From Mytilus edulis (lineage: Eukaryota > Mollusca > Bivalvia > Mytilida > Mytilidae), in the NCBI RefSeq assembly GCF_963676685.1, contig NC_092348.1, forward strand, positions 19,815,386-19,879,385: DNA of 64,000 nucleotides. Direction: 5' to 3'. A program made the translations under genes and the position numbers. The notes under the pieces are model-generated. The model saw nothing but the letters and a program-made list of their open reading frames with translations. It was not told where the DNA came from and searched no databases. Below are positions 10,686 through 22,482 of this stretch, piece by piece (position 1 is the stretch's first letter; each line of letters opens with the position of its first letter).

Positions 10686-12091
10686 TGGATTCTCTTAAAT
10701 TTTCAATTTTATTTACTCTTGGTGAAATTTTAAGAGACAAAAAAGACATATAAAATCTAGTAGAATATTTGCTTTTGGTAGCATGTGTTATTTTTTTTCA
10801 ATTGTTGTAGTACATTAATAAGTCTTAGAAAATTTGCTTGTAATATTTTAAAGAACTGGTATCAAGTGTCTTCAAGCTTAATTGTTAATTGTAAAAAAAA
10901 AAAAAAGGAGATGAAAATAGTCTAAAAAGTCATTTCAAACACATAAGTCGAAATAATATTGACAACACCATGACAAATAGGATAACGTCAAAAAAGACAA
11001 GCAACACTCTTACAAAATACAACTCAGCATAGAATGAGCAATACCGGTTACAGTTGATCTAGAGAGCTAGCAGATCCTGATCGATGTTTCACACCCATCA
11101 TGTTACTCTTTTATTATAAATCGATAACTAAACCAAGTGATTAGGCATGAAACAATAACTGATTGGTTATTTACTCATGAAAACGGTTAGTAATGTAATG
11201 TAAAATGAGATAGTTGTGCACATTACCATCGAAAATATTGATGCTACAGGAATATGTTCTGAACGGACGTACACACAACCAAAGGTATGTTAGGGTTCAT
11301 TCCTCTTACTAGTGGTCTTTTCAATCACCGTTTCAACCATTTTTAGATTAGTAAGTGTGTGTTGTGGGAGAGGGGAGGAAGCGGGTGAAACAAATATTTG
11401 TAAACTGGTAAACTCTTATGTGTAAACGGTGACAAAATAAAACGACTACATAGTTCAATATGAAAAGAATCTGTGTGTTTTCTCGATGTTGAAGGCCGTA
11501 CGATTGCCCTTTTGTATTCCTTTGTTGATATATTTGTTCTTCGTAAAGTGATTAAGATTATAACAAAATGATGACTGCTGTACTCCTATTTTGACATTTT
11601 ACTTTTTATAATTTTTTGTTTTGTTCACACATTGTTGTCAATTTAGTGGAATTTTATGTGATGCGACTGTCATACAAGTTAGAGGTTTAGCTAGCTACAA
11701 ATCCATGTATCTACCATTTCTTTATAAGAAAATATCTGTACCAAGTCAGGAATAGGACAGTTGTTAAAACTACTTTCATGAACTAGTAAACCCTAAGGCA
11801 AACCAGTGAGATATATGCATGCGCGATTCACATGAAATCGATTTTGCAGAAAACGTCAAAATTGAAAAAGACAAAAAAAGTCAGGGTTGACAATTATACG
11901 ATTAAACTCATATTTGGTCGTAAACTTGACTCAGAAACTGTACACACATGATCTAGACTTTTATTTAGTCTGTGAGTTAATTGGCCTAGTAAACACATCA
12001 ATAAACTGCAGCAAAAATGTATTTAATACTATAACAAATACTCTAGGTTTTTTTTAAGAATTGTAAGACAAAGGTGTTCCTGATGGAAATA
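10686..12091. other. Intergenic, mostly repeat-derived
   Basis: No gene is seen. About 11586-11775 is a copy of a dispersed repeat with the words TTGTTCACAC, ACTGTCATACAAG and TACCAAGTCAGGAATA; other copies are at 28250-28480 and, inverted, at 18720-18850 and 22940-23080. Diffuse similarity to the repeat at 33930-34085 is visible near 10930-11050. Confidence 0.5.
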
Positions 12092-13253
12092 AGGGGACGA
12101 CCATTTGATATTCTGGGAAGTGGGGGTGGGGGGCAGGATGATTTGTTTTTGATCGGTTATTTATTTTTGTAAACTAAGCGGACAGATTATTCCTTTTCTG
12201 CACTATTGAAGCAAGATTTTTCATTTTCATTAAAGCAAGGGACTGATTATTCATTTTCACAACTATATTTATGATATTCTAATACATACAATTTTTAAAT
12301 GATTTGTTTATTATAAATAATACATGTATAGTCAAGTCATTGTGTACCATTTAATCAGAATTAATCATCATCCCGCTGTAGAAATAAATCTTTTATATTT
12401 CCAACTGCATATACATGCATTGCATACATACAAAGTATTAAAGTTTGGTTGTAACTAGCCTCTTTTAAATGTATTGGCAAACATTTTTCGCCGAGTGGAA
12501 AGGGGAAAAAATAGTTTTGAAGGGTTTTGGAGCCCGGGCACTGAAGGCTCCAGAAGCTATAGAACAAATGATGCAAAATCATGTTTTCTGGGTGTTCCGA
12601 AGACCCTTTCATATTCTGAAAATGCAAGTTTTGTTTTATAATTTTTTGACAATATTTTGGTCTCAAAGCAAAATGTATAAATTCAGTGTAAGACTTAAGT
12701 TTCTAGGGACAACATCAAAAGACCAATGTGCATGCTAAAGCAAAAATGGAATTCACATAGTAAAGTCTGTGGTTGCTGGTTTTTTTTTAACTCATGATCA
12801 AGCTCATAACAAAATTACTAGATACAAAAGGAATGTAACACGAACAGAATACAGAAGGGCAATCAATGAACAAAAGACAAATAAATAAGAAACATTGATC
12901 CCGAAAAATCAGGGCTACGTCTGAAGGAAAACAGAACTTGCTTCTTGCAAGGCACTCGCCGTGAACACAATTTGATATGGAGACAAGCGTTTGGTTTTGA
13001 AATTTCCTACATGAGGCATTTGCCTCAATGTAGTTACGGCCCTGTTGAAATAAAAATGAGGTTAGGTTTCCTGAGACAATGTACCTCACGTTAAATAAAA
13101 CCAATTTTCAGACATTTTAAGTATATTTAAATAATATTAATACTTTTATTATTAAAACAATTGGGAAGTGTTTCATGAATTTTTTTTTGAAAAAAAGATG
13201 AATTTATGAAGATCCTCCGCCCCCCCCCTCAGAATATCAAATGGTCGTCCCCT
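12092..13253. mobile_element. TIR DNA element of about 1.16 kb
   Basis: AGGGGACGACCATTTGATAT and on to TCTG at 12092-12115 is perfectly inverted at 13230-13253. Both ends continue inward as a G-rich or C-rich run (GTGGGGGTGGGGGGCAGG and CCGCCCCCCCCC). The interior is AT-rich. Its open frames (12361-12738, 12787-13104) overlap on both strands and show no transposase motif, so I treat the element as non-autonomous. Confidence 0.8.
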
Positions 13254-14403
13254 AAGTACACAAATCTCAACAAATGTATCGTAATATGAAGGTTTACCAT
13301 AAGTACACTTCATAAATATATATATGTTTGTGATTTGCTTATGCATATAAGTTTTTTAAACAGTGTGATCTGTTTTATCATGCGAAAATTATTACTCTAA
13401 CATAATATAAAAATATTTTTATATATTTTTTTCTCGAATAAATGCATTTTTAAGAGGCTGCATGTAATCCTATTCGACTTGTTTTTCCGCTAAGTGAAGT
13501 TTATTATGTTTATGTATATTTCGTAAAGCACTTCCCTGTATATTTACATTTATTCAATATTATTTTCTATCCATGACGTATTCGTTTTGACCATGACTTA
13601 TTTGAATTAATTGCATTCAATATTAAAAGTACAATAAATGGGTCAGTATGCGAAATTGATTTTCCGTATGTGGCAGTGGAAACATTTTCTTCTGTAGCTC
13701 AATCCGTGTTGTAAACTCTCGCTATGTATGATGGGTTGTTTCGAAGCTGAGACATTTTCACATATGTGGTTAAATTTTCGGAGTTCGAAGTGTGATTCAT
13801 TTTTCCGTAAATTAGCACACCCCAAAAATTCTTATATAATGCGGCTCGTGGTAAAATTCCCTTTTTTCACACAATAAGTTCTAATTTTAATACTTTGTAT
13901 ACATTTAATAACTCAATAGCTTTTACACATTTATTAATTTGTCCTTTTCTTTCCAAATCAACACAAAAACTTAAGATCAGTCACTTGTTAAGAATAAAAA
14001 CATGTCAATATTACTACACAGAGGTTTTGTATTCCTCATTTTGAGGCGCATAAGGGATACTGAACCAAAATGGACTACATTTTGGGACTTTTTCAGTACA
14101 TTTTATTGTTTTAAAAAATGTCACGTTGATGATCGGTCACGTTTGGGTTTAAACACGTCTTCTTTCAACCACAATCACCATCGCTTTACATGTCGTTCAA
14201 ATTGCTTTTAAATTCAATTCTTCCATTGATTATAATTTTGTTACAATCAAATGTCACCATTTCTAGTATTTTCGAAAAACAATTAAATCATACTTTAAAC
14301 TCGATCTACACGTAAATACGGCAGTAAAACTACATGCTTAAATCCAATTGCTTATTCCAATATTTAATTGCAGTAAAAAAAAAACACAACACAATACCAA
14401 ATA
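13254..14403. other. Intergenic, upstream of the serpin pseudogene
   Basis: No gene is seen. About 13915-14085 is shared with 18460-18640 (TTTCCAAATCAACACAAA, CACTTGTT and ATTAGGGATA/ATAAGGGATA-type words), so it is a dispersed repeat. The rest is plain AT-rich sequence. Confidence 0.5.
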
Positions 14404-14555
14404 TACGGAAGCGTATTAGGGACATAGTAAAAATTAAATTGGCAGTGAACTTTTTCAAAGTCGAAATTTTAAGATTTGAAATGTCAAAATTTCGACTCTG
14501 AAAAAAAAGTTTACTGCGTATTTTATTTTTTCTATGTCCCTAATACGCTTCCGTA
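14404..14555. repeat. Fold-back MITE, 152-bp inverted repeat
   Basis: TACGGAAGCGTATTAGGGAC at the left is perfectly inverted at the right end. The arms are about 70 bp with few mismatches, and the loop is short. It ends about 375 bp upstream of the serpin pseudogene start and has no counterpart upstream of the intact serpin. Confidence 0.85.
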
Positions 14556-14868
14556 CAAATCACTAAAACTGCATTTACTTATGTTATAATTATAAATATC
14601 AAATTTGACCAATGACCAGGATAATAACCAGAATATTTGTCACGATTCAAATGGACAATCAAATCGGTAAACCGCATAATGTCCTCGACTGACGACAACG
14701 AACGTGACATTTACTGCGTTTAATAAAACATATATACAACAGATTTTTAGATAAACTATTTATAAGTAAAAAAGGTTAATCTAGATTGCGCATTTCAGTA
14801 AAAATATTGTATTATTTTGTTGGAAGCTTGTTCTATTTACATACAATTTGCATTTAATGTATATATGT

Positions 14869-14902
14869 TATATAACTGTGTTTGCAGTCTGATATTTCAG
14901 TA
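14869..14902 (+). promoter_or_regulatory. Core promoter relic of the serpin pseudogene
   Basis: TATATAA at 14869-14875 precedes an initiator-like TTCAGTA at 14896-14902. The block TTGCAGTC-GAT-TTTCAGT is shared with the promoter of the intact serpin, so the duplication carried the promoter. Confidence 0.55.
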
Positions 14903-15442
14903 TCATACCACATCAACACGGGACTGAAATAATGACTTCGTTAGTAGATATTCCTATTGACTATCAACAAAGTGTAATTGAATTTTCGACATCTTTGTAT
15001 CAAGGATTAAACAAGCAAGACAGTTTATGTATGTCACCGTATAGTATCACAGCGGCGTTTCTACTGTTGATGGTTGGAGCAAGCGGACGACCAAAACAAC
15101 AAATTTCATCTGCTCTTTTTCAAAATAGTATATTTTCAGAGGAGGAAAAGTTGAGATATCACAAGTCACTTAATAGCTACATAATTCATCAAGCTGGTGT
15201 AAATGTAAGTTTGGCTAGTGCAAATAGGCTTTTTGTAAATAACCAAATCACAGTATTGCAGAATGTCCGAGAAAAAGCAAAAGAATACTTTGGAGCTGAT
15301 ATCAGTTTAAAAGATTTTACAACACCCAAGGCATCTGCACTGATAATGAATAGATGGGTGTCAAAACAGACAAACGGCAAAATAAAGGATTTGATCAAGG
15401 AGGAATGGATAGATTCAAATATGGAAATGTTCATTATAAATG

Positions 15443-16380
15443 GGATATTGAACAGATATATCATGTTAAGAAGGGGTATTTGCGAAAAATACCAGTCGAG
15501 AGAATGCTAAATTTCACGAGCCGTAAGGCGAGGGAAATTCATTCTCAAGACATGATATATCTGTTTAATTACACCGAATGTTAAAGTCATAAGAAACCTC
15601 AAATAAAAAAAAATAATTCATATGTTTTTTATAACTCAATGGATAGTTTTCATTATAAAACTTATGTACATATACTTTTTTCTGAAGAAAATTCTTTAAT
15701 TTATTAATATTTAGAAGAAGTTTACTTATTTGAATTGCTTCCTTCCAGCAAGCAATTCCCCCGACATATTTTCTGTATGCAAGGTGACCTCAGTGTGACC
15801 CATCTCGTAAAAATCCGGTGACCACAATACGCATGGATGTCCTTAAAATAAACTATTATCTGAATTTACATGTTAAACACGTGCTCAATTTCCATGCTTT
15901 TTTGGTTTTTTTTCGTCAATTGTTGACAAACAGGTGGCAATCGTTAAACTTCGGTTTCAAAACACGAAGTTTAATTACCTGCCATATTTTCACAACAACA
16001 CTGACCGATTGAAAAAAATAATGACGATTATACGAAATTTACAAGAAAAAAATGATAAATTTGAGCACAGAAGACTAAGTTTATGATGTTTGTTTGCATT
16101 GGTTCAAGAATTGGAAGAACATTATTTTTCATCGGTCACTCGTTTCTTATGACTTTAATGTACTAAAACGCATTGATGATCGTGACGTTACAAGCGTCCA
16201 GTCGGATAGAGTATTTTTTGGCAAATACCACGGCAGAGAGGGTAAAAAAGGCATATCCTTTTAGCAAATACCCCGGCGGCGTTAAAAATGAACGATATTC
16301 ATTTGATAACAGTAAATTGGTGAAAAATACACTGGCTATTAACCAATCAAAACCCCGGATTCTTACATAAGGTGTAATTA
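15443..16380. mobile_element. Composite insertion in the serpin pseudogene
   Basis: The outer part (15443-15580 plus 16159-16380) has AACAGATATATCATG inverted at about 15551-15565 and TTAATTACACC inverted near 16369-16380. It also has a small hairpin, AATTTC-18 nt-GAAATT. A second element flanked by TTAA sits inside it. Without the inner element the outer one would be about 360 bp. It replaced six serpin bases, and I could not define a clean target-site duplication. Confidence 0.75.
15581..16158 (-). mobile_element. TTAA-flanked MITE, copy A
   Basis: TTAA (15581-15584) is followed by AGTCATAAGAAAC and, at the other end, GTTTCTTATGACT is followed by TTAA (16155-16158). This gives 13-bp perfect TIRs and a 570-bp core. 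The interior matches copy B (42960-43658) and copy C (34916-35485) in reverse orientation, for example GAAAAATAATGTT, CCAATTCTTGAACCAAT and AGTATATGTACATAAG. TTAA target duplication is characteristic of piggyBac-type elements, but the terminal sequence is not the usual CCC. No transposase is encoded. Confidence 0.85.
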
Positions 16381-16986
16381 ATTTTAAAGCAACATGGGAG
16401 AAGCAATTTTCACCGAAAAACACAAGAAAAGAAACGTTTTACCTTCCTTTCGACAAAACAATTGAAATTGACATGATGAACATACGAACAACTGTTCCAT
16501 ATTTCAAAGGACAAGACTTCTCCGCGATAGCGTTACCATTTAAGGGTGGAAATTTCGATATGGTAGATACCAGATGAAAAAGTAGGACTCCAGAATATTG
16601 AGACTAAAATTACACCGGAATCCCTAAAAACGATTTCCACTGGATTTAAAAGCAGTTTTAATAGTATCACCGTTCCTAAGTTTAAATTACAGTCTGAGTT
16701 TGATCTAAAAGAAGAATTACCAAAACTTGGAGTTACAGAAATTTTTGACGAGTTAAAGGCTAACTTCACAAAACTTATTGTTGAGAGGACACCCAATTTA
16801 TTCGTCAAGGTTGCTCTTCATAAAGTCGTCTTCAACTTGAACGAAGCAGGAGTGGAGGGAGCTGCTGGTACAGTCTTTGGAATAGGTTCCAAAAGTGGTG
16901 GAGGCTTAGAATTTACAGCCAATAGACCATTTTTGTTTTACGTCAGAGATGTCAAATCTGGTCTCATCTTGTTTATTGGTCGATAA

Positions 16987-18289
16987 CATCCACAAGTCAA
17001 CGCTGGATAATCACCATCAACAAAACAATAATAATTCTCTAATTAATTGTACATTATCAAATTCATTTGCAGATCAAATCTTCACTGTTTAAATTTGCTA
17101 TTGAAGCTATTAAAGCATCACATTCATTTTAGAATAAGAACGTATTTAGTTATTTGTTATTCAAATCTGCCAATACAAGAGATATGGTGATTGATTTTCT
17201 ACCATTGCCTTGCTCGATATAACATATCAGTGACAGGATAAATGGCGAGAACTTCAACAAGTCGGCTACCATAAAGTGCAACAAACAAGCCGGTTAAAAA
17301 TATTTTTTTAGTGCATTTACATATCATTAAAATATCGCTAGAACCTATGTTTCAGCAAAGATTTTTATTTCTTCTTTCAATCTTAACCAGTTCTTTTTAC
17401 AATCTTTTGTAGACGAAACTTGCGTCTTGGATACACAATTTTAAATCTGGTATCTTTGCTGAATTTTGTTTAAGAAATCGGACTTAAAATACACCCCTAT
17501 TTTGGTATTAATCCTGCATGTAAAGATTCATGTGAACTGAGAAAATATTAGCTTGAAAACAATCAATGTGAATTTTTAAACATTCTTATAATCTAATTCA
17601 TGATTTTTAAAATATAATTTGTTCGAATGTATTTTACAAAATATCTGGTAGACCTAACAAGATTGGTTTATAAATCATAATCTTGTTAGTACGTATAGGG
17701 ATGGAAATGTATCTTTTAGGAAAGTCTGGTATTTTTGTCCTCTGCATTTTAAAAAAATTGAAAACAACACGTTTAATAATTTCTTGCGTCCGAACCTCTT
17801 TTCTGGATTTACCTTCATTAGGAATGCTCAAATCCAAACATATGAAATCCAAAGATGTATAAGTACCGAAAACTCTGAAAAGCTATGTGTCAAAAACTAC
17901 CTTAAAAAATAGTCAATATTAAATATTAAAGTTGTAGAGTATGTCCTTTGGATATTGCTCAATATATAATTTGTAAAACTTAAATTGTCGTAGAGCGTTC
18001 CTGATGAAGGTTATTTTATACAAGTTCTCCGGATTATACAATTTACAAAAAGGTAATTTTTAATTTTCTAGTTTGTTGTACTTAACAAATCAGATCAAGT
18101 ATTTTCAGTGCAGCCGGCTAGAGGATGTAAAAATTCATTTATATCCTGCTAATTTTACAATTTGTCAATTACCTACAACAGTAGCAACAGCACAGACCTT
18201 AAAAATAAAAGTTCAAAGAGTATGTTTAACATGTTCAACCCATCATTATTTTATTAAGGAAGGACAATGGCTATTGTTATCTTATAGTT
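16987..18289. other. Serpin intergenic region, part 1, with decayed ribozyme-repeat relics
   Basis: No gene is seen. At about 17400-17465 a relic keeps TGTAGACGAAAC-TTGC-GTC but has lost the CTGATGA box. At about 17640-17880 (minus) and 17985-18030 (plus) relics of the GAGCGTTCCTGATGAAGG sub-type are present; the first has CTAATGA in place of CTGATGA. These are decayed copies of the hammerhead-bearing repeat family. Confidence 0.6.
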
Positions 18290-18452
18290 CGTTTCTATGT
18301 ATGTTGCATTTTAGTGTTTCTGTTGTGTCGTTGTTCTCCTCTTATATTTGAAGTGTTTTCTGCAGTTTTAGTTTGTAACCCGGATTTGTTTTTTCTCAAT
18401 CGATTTATGAATTTCGAACAGTGGTATACTACTGTTGCCTTTATTTAAAAGC
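18290..18452 (+). repeat. Dispersed repeat (ATGAATTTCGAACAG family)
   Basis: The words TCGATTTATGAATTTCGAAC and GGTATACTACTGTTGCC recur at 38360-38412. It is a non-coding dispersed repeat common in this window. Confidence 0.6.
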
Positions 18453-19951
18453 TCCACAGAATTTACACATTTATTCTATGTTCCTATACTTTCCAAATCA
18501 ACACAAATGGTTAAGCTCAATCACTTGTTTATAATAGAAACGTGTCAAATATCTGTACACCTAGATTTTTGTTTACACTAAACTTTTGAGTTTTTAATTT
18601 TGAGTCGCATTAGGGATATTGACCCAAAATGGTCACTAACTAGAATTAATCTTCCCCAAGTAAACGTACGTGTAAATACCAAACTTCAAAGGAAATTCTA
18701 AAGCTCAAACTTATCAAACGAATGGAAATATATGTCATATTCCTGACTTTTTTTACAGGCATGTCCTTCTGTAGAAATTGGTGGATTAAGGCTAAAGAGA
18801 TAGCTAGCTTAATCTCCCACTTGTATGACATTCGCATAGGATTATCATACTGACAGCAATGTTTGAGCGAAACAAACAAACGTAATAGGTACAAATGTCA
18901 AAAATAGGGGCTCAGCAGCCAACACTGTGTTCAAATCTTAATCACTTTAAAAACAAATAACTATTTCAACTAAAAAAAATGAAATTGCATAAAAACATTA
19001 TATAGACTTATTTCATAAGCAATACCGAAACACAAGAATGCTTAACAGACCATAGTGCCATAACACAATTACACAGGAGGTATAAATACCATGTAACACC
19101 AAACGTATATTGGCAAAAATGAACAAAACCGAAGGGTTAAAAATATGTAAAGACAAAACAATAACTGAACAGTTTGAATGAAAAACTTATTCTAAATGAA
19201 ATTTAAAATGGAAATAGTTAATGTGTCAAAGACACAACAACCCGACCGAAGATTAGACAACTACCGAAGTAGTGTTTTTCTGTGTGTTTCTTCGACATTT
19301 AAACTGTTATTCAAGACAAATCTGTTCTGGTCATAACGATAAAGCTATAGCTCGTACCGTTGTTATCGATGACTGCCAGGTTTTGGGTTTATACTCGCTT
19401 TAATATGCTGGTCAGCAAGTTGAATGATGCTGCGTTATATTTCAGGAGCATTTCGGTAAGCTTTTTTAATATAATGTATTCAACCATTTTGATGTAAATT
19501 AAAACATATAAACTGGTTGTCAAAACCGATGAACTTATCTGCCTACGTCTAAAGAGACTTAAATATTTGCGGGATAAAAAAGTATACTCATCATAGATAC
19601 CAGGATTAAATTTTGTATATACGCCAGACACACGTTAAGTCTGACTGAAATACATTTTTGCTTCAAACTTTAAGTAAAAACTTCAATCTTAAAAATTTTG
19701 TAAATTGCTATAGCCTTATATGGCACTAATCTTTGACATTTCAACTCTTAAAACTCTTACGAGTGAGTACGGCTACTCTTTGCAAGACTTATTAATTTAG
19801 CATACCATGAGATACTTTATCAGACTGCGACATGCACACAAACCTAAGCTTAAGATACCAATGTTGTCTTTTAACCTGACGCTAGTTAACATGAAAAGGG
19901 AAGATGAATCAATATAATTGAAATATTGAAAATTTCAAAATAGATTTAAGA
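18453..19951. other. Serpin intergenic region, part 2, repeat-derived
   Basis: No gene is seen. It contains a copy of the 13915-14085 repeat at 18460-18640 and an inverted copy of the 11586-11775 repeat at about 18720-18850. A minus-strand block at 19199-19250 recurs inverted at 20240-20290. At 19575-19640 (minus) lies a truncated ribozyme-repeat tail (GTCTGGCGTATATAC). Confidence 0.5.
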
Positions 19952-20116
19952 AGATGAGGTATGGGACAACTCTCAATTCAAGTCACAAACCATTATAGGT
20001 CCACGTACGGTCTTCAACACGGAGCCTTGGCTCACACGTAGCAGCAAGCTATGGAGGGCCACCAAATTAATTGTTTTGAATCATTCAAACGGGAAAACCA
20101 ACGTTTTAATCTATAA
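19952..20116 (+). repeat. Mussel-type dispersed repeat (GAGACAAC family), copy
   Basis: It contains GACAACTCTC, AACCATTATAGGTC, GTACGGTCTTCAACACGGAG, AGCAAGCTAT and AACGGGAAAACCAACG, in the same order as at 28872-29042. It is non-coding. Confidence 0.7.
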
Positions 20117-21796
20117 AAGTCATTTTTAGAGAAACTGGAAAAGCTTATGAACCATAGAAATAAACGACAACAACTGATATGAGTTTGTTTTTTTACACAA
20201 TCCAATTTTTTCTTGCCTTCGGCTGCTTTCACCTCTCTGATCGGGTTGTTGTCACTTTGACACATTCCTTATTTCCATTCTCAATTTTATTATATAATCC
20301 ATATGCCAAATTATAGTTGTAATCCTGTAACAAAATATGCTATCCATAGCACTTGTGGTGAGTTGGAAGTCAGAACCAATCAGCAAAGATACTCATCTTG
20401 TTTTTATGATGTTAGTAAAGACAATATATTGTTTTCATTGGTCCTTTTTATGTGCACGTGGATTCACCGAAATTTAATCATTCAGCTTGAGTCTCATTTT
20501 TTCACTAATGGTTTGTTAACTCCAGCGATAAATTGCTTTAGTCTTTTATTAAAACTATTTTTGAAAATCTTCGATTTCAATACTCTTCAGCTTCGTTTGC
20601 CCTTTCGATTATTAAGATTCAAGCGCAACTGATGAGAAATATGTTGATGACACGCGTATCTGGTGTATACAATTTTTAGCCTAGTATCTTTGTTTACCTT
20701 TTTTTCTGTCTTATTTAAAAAAAAGAATATAAAGAATTTTATTTGAAACTGGTTGACCTCTAGATTTTTTTTGGACTTTGTAATGTTTACTTTTATTTCC
20801 ACTTTTGCTTGTAATAAAGTCCTGATATGACTGCTCTACATTGGCCATGTAGCAGTAAATGTTTAAAACATACAAAATTTATGAATACTAAAAGGGTGTA
20901 TGCATGTCAGGTTTAGGATTTATTTTGTCGGATGTGTGGACTCCTTGGTATATATCTTACGACACAAGGTAAAATATCTGGCACCATATCACTCACTTTT
21001 CTTTTCATAGAAGAATTCAGTTGCTAAAAAAAAAGTCGTAAGCAAATTTAAAAAAATCAAATATCACAAAACTGAAATCCATAATTTATGCATGTTTTTA
21101 GCTTATTTTGTTCTTTGACTATGCTCTTCTGACTTAAAGTATCAATTTTAAATTCTAGGTTCTTGTTTAAATTATCCTTACTAAAGTTTTAAGATTTAAG
21201 CGAATGATAACGTTTCGGGTGAAAGAGAGGCATTCGTGGACAATGATATGTGACTTTCATATCAGTAGTGACAACACAGAATTTAAAAATAAATAAGAAC
21301 TCAAATAAATATCGAATATGAACCCCCATGAAAAATTAGGATATTGCGGGTTTTTATTAAAGGGTAAACTACTCGTGGGTTGTGCCACTCATTGCAAACA
21401 CAATCGGTGATAAGTCGTAAACGGTATTTTCACAGTGAAGATTAAGAGACCGGAAGTATTGGAACGACATTGGAACGTTCTAGTGGTGACATAGGTTTAA
21501 TAATGAATAGTCGAACTTCATCACTTTAGAACTCATGATCTTAAAGCTTCTGTGTAGGAAGTAAACATAATCAAGGAAATCAGCAAGCCGTGGAATATCA
21601 TCTACTTGGATGCATACTTCATATGCAGATGTGACTGAAATATTAATACTAAAACAATAAAAGAGGGACGAAAGATACAGTCAAACTCATAAATCGAAGT
21701 TCCCGACAGAAAAATCATCTTACTTGTCGTAGCGTTAGGCTCTAAACCAACCCTCATAATATGTTGACGTAATTCAATATAATGAGCAGACTTAAT
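20117..21796. other. Serpin intergenic region, part 3
   Basis: No gene is supported. A 109-codon open frame at 20303-20632 shows no domain and overlaps repeat sequence. At about 20620-20700 a hammerhead-repeat relic retains CTGATGA but has GACAC for GAAAC and ATC for GTC. Part of the repeat family seen at 33930-34085 occurs near 21660-21700. Confidence 0.5.
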
Positions 21797-22482
21797 CAGG
21801 TTAAAATTCAATACGCCAAAAACGCGCCTCGTCCACACAAGACTCACCAGTGACGCCCAGATATAAAAGATCGAAAGTGAAAAAAGTACAAAGTTGTACA
21901 GCACTGAAGATCAACTGTTGAAAAAGATTGTGTCAAATACGGCTATGTTTTTATGCTTGGGATAAGAATATCCTTAATATTTAGAACAATTAATGCTATT
22001 GCAAACAGTAAATTTTATCAAATGAATATACAAGATATACATAATGAAACTGAAGTATCAACTAATTACAGAAAACAAAACCCGAATACATAATGCAAAG
22101 ACCAACACAGAATAGACACACCCGACTCAGTCCAGGCCTCACCGCAATCAATCATAAAAATGACGTCACATACGATGGTGAAACGACACAGACATTACGT
22201 CACATTTGAATTTATGAAATTTCAAAAAACAGCACAAAAATGACGTCGTTTATAAATTTCCTGTTTACAAAACATTGAATTTTATGAAAAACTAAGGATT
22301 TTCTTATCCCAGGCATAGATTACCTTAGCCGTATTTGGCACAACTTTTTGGAATTTTGGATCCTCAATGCTCTTCCACTTTGAACTTGTTTGGCTTTATA
22401 AATATCTTGATATGTCACTGATGAGTCTTATGTAGACGAAACGCGCGTCTGGCGTATTAAATTATAATCCTGGTACCTATGA
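21797..22482. repeat. Large inverted pair of ribozyme-bearing repeats
   Basis: A minus-oriented copy (about 21797-21990) and a plus-oriented copy (about 22285-22482) of one repeat face each other across about 295 bp. Shared words include CAAATACGGCTA, TGGGATAAGAA, CACCAGTGA/CACTGATGA and GGCGTATT. The spacer contains TGACGTCA (22161-22168) and a second ATGACGTCG. Confidence 0.75.
22411..22456 (+). ncRNA. Type I hammerhead ribozyme, C-G sub-type, apparently complete
   Basis: Stem I is formed by TATGTCA (22411-22417) and TGGCGTA (22450-22456), seven pairs including G-U. The catalytic box CTGATGA is 22418-22424. Stem II is GTCT-tatgt-AGAC (22425-22437). GAAA is 22438-22441. Stem III is A-C paired to G-T around a GCGC loop. 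The cleavage triplet GTC ends at 22449. All conserved hammerhead core bases are present. Stem III is short, as known for type I hammerheads in animal retrozyme-like repeats. Activity is inferred from structure and was not tested. Confidence 0.8.

Larger units (their letters stand above)
14932..16986 (+). pseudogene. Serpin pseudogene split by nested transposons
   Basis: Codons 1-170 (14932-15442) closely match the N-terminal half of the intact serpin at 23681, including SPYSITAAFLLLMVGA and the WVSKQTNGKI block. Homology stops at 15442 inside MFIIN and resumes at about 16381 with TTTAAAGCAACATGGGA, so about 938 bp are inserted. Past the insert there is a net 5-base deletion near 16563 that shifts the frame. 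The C-terminal frame then runs to a premature TAA at 16984-16986, just after LFIGR, six residues before the end seen in the paralogue. The reactive loop relic keeps a serpin hinge (EAGVEGAAGT) and would place Lys-Ser at P1-P1-prime, against Arg-Ser in the paralogue. Like its paralogue it has no introns. It is clearly non-functional. Confidence 0.9.

Noticed and set aside
12361-12738. Overlapping open frames inside the 1.16-kb TIR element as a transposase
   Set aside because: Both strands are open over the same bases and neither shows catalytic DDE/D spacing or a DNA-binding motif.
20303-20632. 109-codon open frame on the plus strand
   Set aside because: No domain, no splice context or promoter, and its ends lie in repeat sequence.
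22161-22168. TGACGTCA as a functional CRE
   Set aside because: It is a perfect consensus, but it lies between transposon copies with no gene start nearby; kept only as a note.
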